Assembly (NCBI GenBank): GCA_024635925.1
Contig: JAGXHY010000033.1
Span: 1-64,000 of the forward strand
DNA from: Bacillota bacterium
GTDB lineage: Bacteria; Bacillota; TC1
Length of the DNA stretch: 64,000 nucleotides
Direction: 5' to 3'
This document shows, piece by piece, positions 8,465 to 16,952 of this stretch. A program made the translations under genes and the position numbers. The stretch's first letter is position 1. Each line of letters begins with the position of its first letter. The notes beneath the pieces are model-generated. The model worked only from the letters and a program-made list of their open reading frames with translations, had not been told where the DNA came from and made no database searches.

Positions 8465-9085
8465 ATGCTTAACCGAGACGTAAGAAAAGTGTATTCCTTT
8501 TTCCAAGCTAGATGGTATGATTGTTTTAAGGAAATTTGGAATCGATTGGGTGCGCCTGAAGCAGAAAAAAATATTCAAACATTTTTAAAAGAATATGTTA
8601 GCGAAGAAAAATCCATTTTAGAGTTGGGGTGCGGTACTGGTAAAAATATGGAGAGTATTCAACGTTTAAACCTTTTGTTTAAAAATTATTTAGGGTTGGA
8701 TTTTACTACTGACATGCTAAATCAGGCGATAAATAAATTCAAGTCCAATAATAGAGTAACATTTAAACAACAAGATATTTCAAAGCTTGATAACCTTGAT
8801 GAAAAATATGACATAATCATCAGCACTTGGGTTATGTCTCATATTAACTCGCCATCGGAAGTCATAAATAAAGCTCAAAAACTTTTGAAACAAGATGGCA
8901 CTTTTTACCTAGTGTTCATGACTAAACCAAAATGGTTTATCAACCTTTGGTTGTGGCCATTTATGCTTCTTTTTAAAGCACGTTATGTTCCAGAAAGTGA
9001 AATTCAAAAAGTGCAAAATATTAAGAAGGTCAAACGCTACTCTTTTAACCTTGCAACTTCCATACTCATTAATAAGAACGAATAA
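8465..9085 (+). CDS. Class I SAM-dependent methyltransferase
   Basis: A 206-aa methyltransferase with motif I ILELGCGTGKN (about 49-59), an acidic GLDFTTDML after beta 2, and a VMSHI region before motif III. Substrate unknown. An ATG at 8450 is in frame, but it overlaps the GGAGGTGA Shine-Dalgarno at 8452-8459, so the ATG at 8465 is the start. Codon use differs from neighbours, with more CGC/CGT, AACC and GCG runs, hinting at recent acquisition. A hydrophobic, Trp-rich stretch (LWLWPFMLLF) may contact a membrane or a hydrophobic substrate. Confidence 0.8.
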   Translation: MLNRDVRKVYSFFQARWYDCFKEIWNRLGAPEAEKNIQTFLKEYVSEEKSILELGCGTGKNMESIQRLNLLFKNYLGLDFTTDMLNQAINKFKSNNRVTFKQQDISKLDNLDEKYDIIISTWVMSHINSPSEVINKAQKLLKQDGTFYLVFMTKPKWFINLWLWPFMLLFKARYVPESEIQKVQNIKKVKRYSFNLATSILINKNE

Positions 9086-9186
9086 CTTGAAATTAATTAT
9101 AGTAATAAGCAGTTTACAGTAGCTTATAATAATGTTAATATTAATATACAAGTAAAGTTGAAAGAAGCTTAGAGGAGTTGGTTAAT

Positions 9187-9297
9187 ATGTGGAAATCAAT
9201 ATTACTAGCTATTGCATTGGGAGCTATAATGGGTGGAATATTATATTACTCTTTTTGGTATGTAGCAGCTGAAATATTGCCAGTAGTAATAAAATAA
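9187..9297 (+). CDS. 36-aa single-pass membrane peptide
   Basis: A 36-codon ORF opening MWKSILLAIALGAIM with one hydrophobic helix through most of its length and few charged residues. AGAGGAG at 9171-9177 gives a well placed ribosome binding site. It lies between the methyltransferase and the FMN riboswitch. No family recognised. It could be a small membrane protein or a toxin-like peptide, but no antisense RNA or partner is evident. Confidence 0.5.
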   Translation: MWKSILLAIALGAIMGGILYYSFWYVAAEILPVVIK

Positions 9298-9372
9298 ATA
9301 ACCACTTCTTATATAAAATTAGAAATAAATTGACTAAATAAATACAATATGTTAGTATAAATTCAATTGAAT

Positions 9373-9490
9373 AAGAACTTCAGGGCAGGGTGAAATTCCC
9401 TACCGGTGGTAATAGTCCACGAGCCTCAAAAGGGTTGATTTGGTGCAATTCCAAAACCGACAGTAAAGTCTGGATGGGAGAAGTTAAGTT
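9373..9490 (+). ncRNA. FMN riboswitch (RFN element)
   Basis: Carries the conserved RFN blocks AGGGCAGGGTGAAATTCCC, CCGGTGGTAATAGTCCACGAG, TTGGTGCAATTCC and CCGACAGT. P1 pairs AACTTC (9376-9381) with GAAGTT (9480-9485). The same 5' strand, AACTTCAG (9376-9383), is perfectly complementary to CTGAAGTT (9571-9578) at the base of the downstream terminator. FMN binding should therefore free the terminator and shut off the rib operon. The 9298-9611 gap is fully explained by this element. Confidence 0.95.
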
Positions 9491-9567
9491 ATATATATCT
9501 TATATTCTTTAAAGGCATGTTATTGGCTGAAAAGTATATTAGTAAATATATAGATATGGAAAATTTT

Positions 9568-9596
9568 GCTCTGAAGTTAATCTTCAGAGCTTTTTT
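9568..9596 (+). terminator. Regulated terminator of the FMN riboswitch
   Basis: A 9-bp perfect stem (GCTCTGAAG/CTTCAGAGC) with a 5-nt loop and T6, 80 nt after the aptamer and 15 nt before ribD. Its 5' arm is the antiterminator partner of the P1 strand. Confidence 0.92.
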
Positions 9597-9611
9597 ATTG
9601 GAGGAATTAGC

Positions 9612-10736
9612 ATGGATAATGATAAAAAGTATATGAAAAGAGCAATTCATTTAGCAAAAAAAGGTGTTGGCTTTACTAGTCCCAATCCATTAGTTGGTGC
9701 AGTTATAGTTAAAGGAGGTAAAGTTATAGGTGAAGGCTATCACCAAAATTATGGTAGTAATCATGCAGAAGTAGAAGCTATAAATTCTTCTAAAGTATCT
9801 GTTAAAGGAGCAACTATTTATGTGAATCTAGAACCTTGTTCACATTATGGGAAAACACCACCCTGTGCAAATAGAATTGTAGCTGAAAAAATTAGTAGAG
9901 TTGTTATTGCTACACTTGATCCTAATCCTAAAGTGGCTGGCAAAGGAATTGAAATTCTTAAAAAAAATAATATAGAAGTGGTAGTTGGTGTTTTGGAAAA
10001 AGAAGCTAAACAGCTAAACGAAATTTTTATTAAATATATAACTGAAAAAATACCATATGTTTTTCTCAAGTATGCAATGACTATTGATGGGAAAATTGCC
10101 TCAAACAAAGGTGATTCAAGATGGATAACAAATGATAAGTCTAGACAACAAGTGCATAAGTTAAGAAACAGGGTTGGAGCAATAATGGTAGGAATAGGGA
10201 CAATTATTGCTGATGATCCAAGTCTTAACTCTAGAATAAATAAAGGGGTAGGGAAAGATCCAATTAGAATTATCATTGATAGCGAATGTAGAATATCAAC
10301 AGATGCAAAAGTAATTAAGATAGACTCTTTAGCAAGAACATTAGTTGTAGTTACTAAAAGAGCAAAACCTGAGAGAATAGCTGCAATTGAAGCTACAGGT
10401 ACAGATATACTTGTGGTAGATCAAAAAAAAGGTAAGGTAGACCTTGTGAAATTGATGAAGCTACTTGGACTAAGAGGAATTGATAGTATATTAATCGAAG
10501 GTGGTGGAAAATTAAATTATAGTGCATTAGAAGACAATTTAGTAGATAAAGTATATGCTTACATAGCTCCTAAAATTATTGGGGGAATAAAAGCACCAAC
10601 ACCTGTAGGTGGAACTGGGATTGATTTAATGAGAGACGCAATTGAATTAGTAAATATTAAAAGAAGAGTTTTAGGGGAAGATATACTGATTGAAGGATAT
10701 GTAAAGAAAAGAGGTGTTAAATGTTTACAGGTTTAA
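9612..10736 (+). CDS. ribD: Bifunctional riboflavin deaminase/reductase RibD
   Basis: A 374-aa enzyme catalysing the deamination of the pyrimidine intermediate and then its NADPH-dependent ribose side-chain reduction. The deaminase domain (1-145) shows the zinc site HAEVEA and PCSHYGKTPPC. The reductase domain (about 147-365) has the DGKIA, GDSRWIT and GGGKLN motifs. First gene under the FMN riboswitch. GGAGGA precedes the ATG. It overlaps ribE by 16 bp, implying translational coupling. Confidence 0.97.
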   Translation: MDNDKKYMKRAIHLAKKGVGFTSPNPLVGAVIVKGGKVIGEGYHQNYGSNHAEVEAINSSKVSVKGATIYVNLEPCSHYGKTPPCANRIVAEKISRVVIATLDPNPKVAGKGIEILKKNNIEVVVGVLEKEAKQLNEIFIKYITEKIPYVFLKYAMTIDGKIASNKGDSRWITNDKSRQQVHKLRNRVGAIMVGIGTIIADDPSLNSRINKGVGKDPIRIIIDSECRISTDAKVIKIDSLARTLVVVTKRAKPERIAAIEATGTDILVVDQKKGKVDLVKLMKLLGLRGIDSILIEGGGKLNYSALEDNLVDKVYAYIAPKIIGGIKAPTPVGGTGIDLMRDAIELVNIKRRVLGEDILIEGYVKKRGVKCLQV

Positions 10737-11365
10737 TTGAAGAAATAGGCATAATCAAGGAAGTCTTTATAGGTAGAAAATCAGGCAGACTAAAGATTAG
10801 TTGCAGTAGGATTCTTAAAGATATAAATATTGGGGATAGTATTAGCGTAAATGGTATTTGTCTGACTGTGACAAGTTTTGATAACTCTACCTTTGAACTT
10901 GATTTCATGCCTGAAACAGCTAAAGTAACAAATATATTATTTATGGAAATAGGAAGTAAAGTTAATCTAGAAAGAGCTTTGATGGTGGGAGATAGACTTG
11001 GAGGACATATAGTTTCTGGTCATGTTGACGGTATTGGAACAATTGTTTCTTTTAAGGAAGTTGAGAATGCTACTAAAGTTAAAATCAAAGCTGATAGAAC
11101 ACTTATGAAATATATAATAAAAAAAGGTTCTATAGCCATCGATGGAGCAAGTCTTACGGTAGGAGAGGTAGGTAGGGATAGTTTTATAGTGTCAATCATA
11201 CCTCTGACAAAAAAAGAAACCACTTTAACTGATGAGAAAGTTGGAGAGATTGTTAATATTGAATGTGATTCTATGGGGAAATACATTGAAAGACTAATGG
11301 AGTTTAAAGAAAAAGACAATGGTCCTATAAATATGGCATTTTTAAATAAGAATGGATTTGAGTAA
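10721..11365 (+). CDS. ribE: Riboflavin synthase alpha subunit
   Basis: A 214-aa homotrimeric enzyme that dismutates two 6,7-dimethyl-8-ribityllumazines into riboflavin. It has two lumazine-binding barrel repeats, opening MFTGLIEEIG and, in the second half, HVDGIGTIV. NGICLTV and DGASLTV are the paired repeat motifs. The usual C-terminal helix is present. The start lies inside ribD with GAGGTG upstream, and ribBA follows after 15 bp. Confidence 0.96.
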   Translation: MFTGLIEEIGIIKEVFIGRKSGRLKISCSRILKDINIGDSISVNGICLTVTSFDNSTFELDFMPETAKVTNILFMEIGSKVNLERALMVGDRLGGHIVSGHVDGIGTIVSFKEVENATKVKIKADRTLMKYIIKKGSIAIDGASLTVGEVGRDSFIVSIIPLTKKETTLTDEKVGEIVNIECDSMGKYIERLMEFKEKDNGPINMAFLNKNGFE

Positions 11366-11380
11366 GAAAGGTGATTTAAA

Positions 11381-12574
11381 GTGAAATTTAATACTATTAA
11401 TGAAGCAATTGCAGATGTGAAACATGGAAAGATGATTATAGTCGTTGATGACGAAGATAGAGAAAATGAAGGAGATCTTCTTATGGCCGCTGAAAAAGTG
11501 TCACAAGAAAGTATAAATTTTATGGCTAAGCATGGAAGAGGATTAATATGTGTTCCTATGATGAAAGAAAGATTGGAAAAACTAAATATTCACCCTATGA
11601 TAAGCTTGAATACTGATCCTAAAGAAACTGCATTTACGGTTTCTGTAGATTCTATAAATTGTACAACAGGAATTTCAGCTAAAGAAAGAGCTCAAACAGT
11701 TTTAGATTTATTAAGTCAAGATAAAAAAGGAGAAGATTTTACAAGACCAGGGCATATATTTCCTTTAGGTGCAAAAGATGGTGGGGTATTGAAAAGAGCT
11801 GGTCATACTGAAGCTGCAGTTGATATAGCTAAGATTGCCGGACTCTATCCAGCTGGAGTAATATGCGAGATTATGAATGATGATGGAACTATGGCTAGAG
11901 TACCAGAATTAATGGAATATGCAAAAAAGCATAAATTGAAAATCATAACAATTGAAGATTTAATTGCTTATAGAAGAAAAAATGAGACATTGATAGAAAA
12001 AGTCGCTGAAGCAAATATGCCGACAAGATATGGCGATTTTAAAATAGCTGGATATATAGATAAAGTGAATGGAGAACATCATGTAGCTCTTGTAATGGGT
12101 GAAATCGGTGAAGATGATAATGTTTTAGTGAGAGTACATTCAGAGTGTTTAACAGGTGATGCTTTTGGTTCTTTAAGATGTGATTGTGGACAGCAATATG
12201 ATGATGCTATGAAAAAAATTGCTCAAGAAGGTAAAGGGGTTTTGCTTTATATGAGGCAAGAGGGTAGAGGTATAGGTTTAATAAATAAAATTAAAGCTTA
12301 TGAATTACAAGACCAAGGTTATGATACGGTAGAAGCAAATATTAAGTTAGGATTTCCAGAGGATTTACGTGAATATGGTATTGGGGCACAAATACTTTAC
12401 GACTTAGGTATAAGAAAGGTAAGACTTATGACTAACAATCCTAAAAAAATTACGGGACTTAACGGTTATGGATTAGAAATTGTAGAAAGAGTACCAATTC
12501 AAATGAATCATAATGAAAAAAATAAGTATTATTTAGATACTAAAAAGGTCAAAATGGGTCATATATTAGATTAA
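11381..12574 (+). CDS. ribBA: Bifunctional DHBP synthase / GTP cyclohydrolase II
   Basis: A 397-aa fusion. Residues 1-200 are 3,4-dihydroxy-2-butanone-4-phosphate synthase ([28 protein letters not shown]). Residues about 205-397 are GTP cyclohydrolase II, with the zinc ligands in [19 protein letters not shown] and the RQEGRGIG loop. It supplies both precursor branches of riboflavin. The start is GTG, preceded by AAAGGTGAT. Confidence 0.96.
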   Translation: MKFNTINEAIADVKHGKMIIVVDDEDRENEGDLLMAAEKVSQESINFMAKHGRGLICVPMMKERLEKLNIHPMISLNTDPKETAFTVSVDSINCTTGISAKERAQTVLDLLSQDKKGEDFTRPGHIFPLGAKDGGVLKRAGHTEAAVDIAKIAGLYPAGVICEIMNDDGTMARVPELMEYAKKHKLKIITIEDLIAYRRKNETLIEKVAEANMPTRYGDFKIAGYIDKVNGEHHVALVMGEIGEDDNVLVRVHSECLTGDAFGSLRCDCGQQYDDAMKKIAQEGKGVLLYMRQEGRGIGLINKIKAYELQDQGYDTVEANIKLGFPEDLREYGIGAQILYDLGIRKVRLMTNNPKKITGLNGYGLEIVERVPIQMNHNEKNKYYLDTKKVKMGHILD

Positions 12575-12594
12575 ATTAATTAGGAGGAGAAAGA

Positions 12595-13056
12595 ATGAAG
12601 ACTTATAATGGGAATTTAATATCAGTTAAAGGGAAGTATGGGATTGTAATTAGTAGGTTTAACGAATTTATTGGAAGCAAATTACTAGGAGGAGCTATAG
12701 ATGCATTAGAAAGACACGGAGTTGATAATTCTGAAATTGATATAGCATGGGTGCCTGGAGCTTTTGAAATACCTCTTATAGCAAAAAAAATGGCTAAGAC
12801 AGGTCGTTATGACAGTGTTATATGTTTAGGTGCAGTTATTAGAGGTTCTACACCTCATTTTGATATAGTTGCAAATGAAGTATCGAAGGGTATTGCTCAG
12901 GTTGGCTTAGAAACTGAAACTCCAATAATATTTGGTGTGTTAACAACTGACAATATTGAACAAGCTATTGAAAGAGCAGGTACAAAAGCAGGTAATAAAG
13001 GTTTTGAAGCTGGAGTTACAGCAATTGAAATGGTTAATCTTTTAAAGGAGATTTAA
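12595..13056 (+). CDS. ribH: 6,7-dimethyl-8-ribityllumazine synthase
   Basis: A 153-aa lumazine synthase of usual length, the penultimate step of riboflavin synthesis. Motifs include [16 protein letters not shown], the [12 protein letters not shown] active-site loop with its catalytic histidine, and [11 protein letters not shown]. It ends the rib operon 20 bp after ribBA, behind AGGAGG. No clear hairpin terminator follows; the 88 bp to the next gene are plain AT-rich sequence. Confidence 0.97.
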   Translation: MKTYNGNLISVKGKYGIVISRFNEFIGSKLLGGAIDALERHGVDNSEIDIAWVPGAFEIPLIAKKMAKTGRYDSVICLGAVIRGSTPHFDIVANEVSKGIAQVGLETETPIIFGVLTTDNIEQAIERAGTKAGNKGFEAGVTAIEMVNLLKEI

Positions 13057-13144
13057 TTTAATTTTCAGAGGTTCTAGTAATCAAAGAATAATTGATATTA
13101 AAAAAAAATTTGATAAGTAAAAAAATAATTGAATGGAGAGTTTT

Positions 13145-13798
13145 ATGAAAGAAAAATTTATTGCATCATATAGTGGAGGTAAAGATAGCATACTTGCCTT
13201 GCATAGAATGATTGAAGAGGGTTTTGAACCCATAGCTCTAATAACGACATTTGATAGTTCAAAAGAAAAAAACTGGTTTCATGGTCTAAATAGACAAGTT
13301 ATAGAAAAAGCATCAAAGTCATTGGGAATCCCAATTTGGATAGTTGAAACAGATGGAGCAGATTATGGCAGTAATTTTGAAGAAGCCTTAACAGAAGGGA
13401 AGGCATTAGGAGCAAAATTTTGTGTTTTTGGTGATATTTTTGTTGAGGAGCACTATAGTTGGTGCAATGATAGGTGTGTGAAAGCTGGAATTGAATCAAA
13501 GTTTCCTTTGTTTGGAGAAGATTCGAAAAAAATTATTAATGAGTTTTTGAATTTAGGATTTATAGCTAATATAACTGTAGTAGATTTACAAAAACTTAAG
13601 GAATCATATTTAGGCAGAATTTTAAGTAGTGAGTTATTAATAGAATTTAGTAAATTTGACATTGATATTTGTGGCGAGTATGGTGAATATCATACTTTTG
13701 TATCAGATGGTCCTTTATTTAAATTTCCTGTGGCTTTTGAATGTGGGGAAATAGAGGTAAGTGAAGAGGGCTATGCACAACTACAAATATTAGGTTAA
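13145..13798 (+). CDS. Dph6-like ATP-pyrophosphatase (diphthine-ammonia ligase family)
   Basis: A 217-aa adenine-nucleotide alpha-hydrolase with the PP-loop SYSGGKDS (about residues 7-14) and the family C-terminal signature CGEYGEYHTFVSDGP. Eukaryotic and archaeal relatives amidate diphthine on EF2, which bacteria lack, so the bacterial substrate is unknown. The in-frame ATG at 13133 belongs to the ribosome binding site (ATGGAGAG), so the ATG at 13145 is preferred. Ends at a bidirectional terminator shared with pdxT. Confidence 0.82.
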   Translation: MKEKFIASYSGGKDSILALHRMIEEGFEPIALITTFDSSKEKNWFHGLNRQVIEKASKSLGIPIWIVETDGADYGSNFEEALTEGKALGAKFCVFGDIFVEEHYSWCNDRCVKAGIESKFPLFGEDSKKIINEFLNLGFIANITVVDLQKLKESYLGRILSSELLIEFSKFDIDICGEYGEYHTFVSDGPLFKFPVAFECGEIEVSEEGYAQLQILG

Positions 13799-13803
13799 AA
13801 TAG

Positions 13804-13839
13804 AAAAACACTAGGCTTTAAATAAGTCCTAGTGTTTTT
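13804..13839. terminator. Bidirectional terminator between Dph6-like gene and pdxT
   Basis: Perfect 12-bp stem AAAAACACTAGG/CCTAGTGTTTTT with a 12-nt loop. A and T tracts on both sides serve convergent transcripts. Confidence 0.9.
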
Positions 13840-13842
13840 TAT

Positions 13843-14403
13843 TTAAATCATATCGAGAAAATATTTATGAACACTTAAATCATTTGTTAGTTCAGGATGA
13901 AATGAGGTTACCAGCATATTATTTTGTCTTGCTGCAACTATATTATCATCAACTATTGCAAGAATTTCACCTTCATTACCAATATTAATGATGTAGGGTG
14001 CTCTAATGAATACCATTGGGATTTCTCCAATGTGTTTGAAGTCATGAATTACTTGAAAACTACCTAACTGACGTCCATAAGCATTTCTTTTAATAGAAAT
14101 ATCCATGGTTGCCAAGTGTGAGTCATTAATATCTTTAGCAAGAAGTATCAGTCCTGCACAAGTACCAAAAACTGGCAAACCAACATTAATTAATTTCTTA
14201 AGAGAATCGAACATATCCAATTCTCTTAAAAGTTTTCCCATAACAGTACTTTCTCCACCTGGAAGAATTATTCCATCTAGTTCAATATTTTCCAAGTGGG
14301 CTTTTTGTCTGATCTCAATTACTTCTACATTAAGAGCTCTTAGCATAGAAGCATGCTCTGCAAAAGCGCCTTGAATAGCCAATACACCTATTTTCTTACT
14401 CAT
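13843..14403 (-). CDS. pdxT: Pyridoxal 5'-phosphate synthase glutaminase subunit
   Basis: A 186-aa class I glutaminase that feeds ammonia to PdxS. The catalytic triad is visible: the nucleophile Cys in FGTCAGLI (about residue 78) and the His-Glu pair in SFHPEL near the C terminus. GGESTVMGK forms the oxyanion region. It starts at the pdxS stop codon (1-nt overlap), so the subunits are translationally coupled. Confidence 0.97.
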   Translation of the reverse strand: MSKKIGVLAIQGAFAEHASMLRALNVEVIEIRQKAHLENIELDGIILPGGESTVMGKLLRELDMFDSLKKLINVGLPVFGTCAGLILLAKDINDSHLATMDISIKRNAYGRQLGSFQVIHDFKHIGEIPMVFIRAPYIINIGNEGEILAIVDDNIVAARQNNMLVTSFHPELTNDLSVHKYFLDMI

Positions 14404-15275
14404 TATTCACCTCTTAAGGCCATTAGTACTTCTATTTCTTGTTCATTTATTCCAACCATAGCTTCACCTAAGTCTTCTGATAATTCAGCTAATAACTTGG
14501 CATCATTAAAATTGCTTACTGCTTTTACAATTGCTTGTGCCCTTCTCTTTGGGTCACCTGATTTAAATATACCAGACCCTACAAATACTCCTTCAGCTCC
14601 TAGTTGCATCATTAGTGCTGCATCAGCAGGAGTGGCGATACCACCAGCTGCAAAGTTTACAACAGGTAATTTACCATTTTGGTGTACGTACTTTACTAAA
14701 TCATAAGGAACTTGAAGTTCTTTAGCAGCTTGAAAAAGTTCATCTTTTCTTAAATTTTGTAATTTTCTTATTTGTTGATTAATCATTCTCATATGACGTA
14801 CTGCTTGAACAACATCACCAGTTCCTGGTTCACCTTTAGTTCTAATCATTGAAGCACCTTCAGAAATTCTTCTTAAGGCTTCTCCTAAATCTTTTGCTCC
14901 GCATACGAAGGGTACTTGAAACTGAGTTTTATCAATGTGGAATGTGTCATCTGCTGGAGACAATACTTCACTTTCGTCAATATAGTCAATTTCAATAGCT
15001 TCAAGAATTTGGGCTTCAGTAAAATGTCCTATACGAACTTTTGCCATAACTGGTATAGTTACCTCTTCTTGAATGCTCTTAATCATTTTAGGATCGCTCA
15101 TTCTAGAAACACCACCAGCAGTTCTAATATCAGCAGGTATACGTTCTAGTGCCATAACTGCACAGGCTCCTGCTTCTTGGGCAATTTTAGCTTGTTCTGG
15201 TGTGGTTACATCCATAATTACGCCACCTTTTAACATCTGTGCAAGATTTTTGTTTAGTTCATATCTTTCATTCAT
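14403..15275 (-). CDS. pdxS: Pyridoxal 5'-phosphate synthase lyase subunit
   Basis: A 290-aa (beta/alpha)8 enzyme making PLP from ribose 5-phosphate, glyceraldehyde 3-phosphate and ammonia. The two active lysines are in [10 protein letters not shown] and [19 protein letters not shown] and the phosphate loop GVFVGSGIF are present. Divergent from a PdxR-type activator 123 bp away, the normal arrangement for PLP-controlled pdxST. Confidence 0.97.
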   Translation of the reverse strand: MNERYELNKNLAQMLKGGVIMDVTTPEQAKIAQEAGACAVMALERIPADIRTAGGVSRMSDPKMIKSIQEEVTIPVMAKVRIGHFTEAQILEAIEIDYIDESEVLSPADDTFHIDKTQFQVPFVCGAKDLGEALRRISEGASMIRTKGEPGTGDVVQAVRHMRMINQQIRKLQNLRKDELFQAAKELQVPYDLVKYVHQNGKLPVVNFAAGGIATPADAALMMQLGAEGVFVGSGIFKSGDPKRRAQAIVKAVSNFNDAKLLAELSEDLGEAMVGINEQEIEVLMALRGE

Positions 15276-15398
15276 TTTTTTTCACTCCTATAAATTTATT
15301 GACTTTTAGTTATTACTTCTTTAGTATAAAAGTTAACTGAACACAATAAAAGTATCAAATTATACAATTATGATGGTATCAGATTTGGAGGTAATATT
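15276..15398. promoter_or_regulatory. pdxST-pdxR divergent control region
   Basis: The 123-bp gap must hold both divergent promoters. A GTATCA hexamer occurs at 15352-15357 and the GGTATCAGA block at 15375-15383, in the same orientation, as expected for the direct-repeat operators of MocR regulators. This is inferred from position and repetition only. Confidence 0.4.
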
Positions 15399-16808
15399 TT
15401 GGAAATGTTAACTTTTTCTATGGATGTTAAGGGAAAAACACCCTTATATCGACAACTGTATAAATATATTAAAACTGAAATACGAGCAAGTAATATTGTT
15501 TGTAATACTAAATTACCTTCAAAACGAAAACTAGCTAGGCATTTAAATATTAGCCAAAATACAATTCAAGCAGCTTATGATCAACTTATTGAGGAAGGAT
15601 ATATTACTCCTATTGCAAAAAAAGGATTTTTTGTTAATGGGTTAGATAATATTTTGAGTTTAGATTTAAAACAAGTAGAAAATTTAAAGAATATTGATGT
15701 AAATGCTAAAAAAATATTATATGATTTTTCTTATCATGGAGTAGATCATGATTCTTTTCCTTTTAGTATTTGGCGTAAGTTGACTAAGGAAACTATTAAC
15801 GAATATGATAAGAATATTTTAATAACAAGTTCTTCTCAAGGAAGCAGTTTGTTACGATTAAGCTTGGCAAAATACTTACGTCAATCAAGAGGAGTTGATT
15901 GTACTGCTGAACAAATAGTTATAAGTTCAGGTACTGAAAGTCTTTATCAAATACTAATTCAATTACTTGGACAGGAATATGTATATGGTATTGAAAATCC
16001 TGGTTATGAAAAATTAAACCTGCTTTTTAAATGTAATAATACAAAGTTTAAATCTATAAATATTGATATGAAGGGTATGAAAATTGAAGATATTGAAAAA
16101 AGTAGAGCAGATATTTTGTGTATTACCCCTGCACATCAATTTCCATTAGGTGGAATAATGCCGATTAATAGAAGGATTAAAATTTTGAATTGGGCCTATA
16201 AGAAAATTAATCGATATATTATAGAGGATGATTATGATAGTGAATTTAAATATAGTGGCAAGCCTATTCCTGCTTTATGTGGTTTGGATACAAATGGCAA
16301 GGTGATTTATATAGGTTCACTTTCTAAGTCTCTTTCACCATCTATTAGAGTAAGTTATATGGTTTTACCAGATTTATTATTAAAAAAATATAGAGAAAGA
16401 CTTTCTTTTATAGTTTGTCCAGTTCCAACAATTGAACAGAAGGTATTACAAAGATTTATTGAAGAAGGTCATTTCGATAGACATATTAATAGAATGAGAA
16501 ATATTTATAAGCGAAAAAGAGAAATATTAATTGGGGAACTAGCTGTTCTGAAAAATGAAATTGAAATTATAGGTGCTGATGCTGGTTTACATCTTTTGTT
16601 AAGGATTAGGAATGGTATGAGTGAAGATAAATTGGTTAAAGTAGCTAATGACATTGGGGTAGCTGTTTATGGAATATCTAATTATTATTATGATAAGTCT
16701 TCTGTAGGAAAAATACCTACAGTATTACTCGGCTATGCAAGTATTCCTGAGGAAGATATAAGAATAGCTGTTAAGGAACTTATTAAAGTTTGGTTTAACA
16801 AAGTTTAA
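15399..16808 (+). CDS. pdxR: MocR-family regulator, probable PdxR
   Basis: A 469-aa protein with an N-terminal GntR winged helix (about 10-75; PSKRKLARHLNISQNTIQ) and a C-terminal fold-type I aminotransferase domain. The PLP lysine is in GSLSKSLSPSIR, with EDDYDSEF before it. Divergent to pdxST, so most likely the PLP-sensing regulator of PLP synthesis. The TTG at 15399 is 6 nt after GGAGGT, which favours it over the ATG two codons later. Confidence 0.85.
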   Translation: MEMLTFSMDVKGKTPLYRQLYKYIKTEIRASNIVCNTKLPSKRKLARHLNISQNTIQAAYDQLIEEGYITPIAKKGFFVNGLDNILSLDLKQVENLKNIDVNAKKILYDFSYHGVDHDSFPFSIWRKLTKETINEYDKNILITSSSQGSSLLRLSLAKYLRQSRGVDCTAEQIVISSGTESLYQILIQLLGQEYVYGIENPGYEKLNLLFKCNNTKFKSINIDMKGMKIEDIEKSRADILCITPAHQFPLGGIMPINRRIKILNWAYKKINRYIIEDDYDSEFKYSGKPIPALCGLDTNGKVIYIGSLSKSLSPSIRVSYMVLPDLLLKKYRERLSFIVCPVPTIEQKVLQRFIEEGHFDRHINRMRNIYKRKREILIGELAVLKNEIEIIGADAGLHLLLRIRNGMSEDKLVKVANDIGVAVYGISNYYYDKSSVGKIPTVLLGYASIPEEDIRIAVKELIKVWFNKV

Positions 16809-16830
16809 TAAATTAATAAATAAGTATGTG

Positions 16831-16859
16831 TTGGTTTTTTGTCTTGAATATAATATAAT
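16831..16859 (+). promoter_or_regulatory. Predicted sigma-A promoter of the LPXTG protein gene
   Basis: TTGGTT (16831-16836) and TATAAT (16854-16859) with 17-bp spacing, about 95 bp before the start codon. The transcript would have an AT-rich leader with no obvious structure. Confidence 0.6.
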
Positions 16860-16952
16860 ATAATTAAATAAATGTATATATTAATTAACAATTAAGAAAA
16901 TATTTTTAAAAGAATTTTATTATATATTAAAAAAATAAAAGTGAGGTATATT

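Noticed and set aside
8909-9151. Minus-strand ORF over the methyltransferase 3' end
   Set aside because: Lacks a ribosome binding site and family similarity, and overlaps a clear methyltransferase.
9845-10276. 143-aa minus-strand ORF inside ribD
   Set aside because: Low-complexity hydrophobic translation of the opposite strand of a conserved enzyme.
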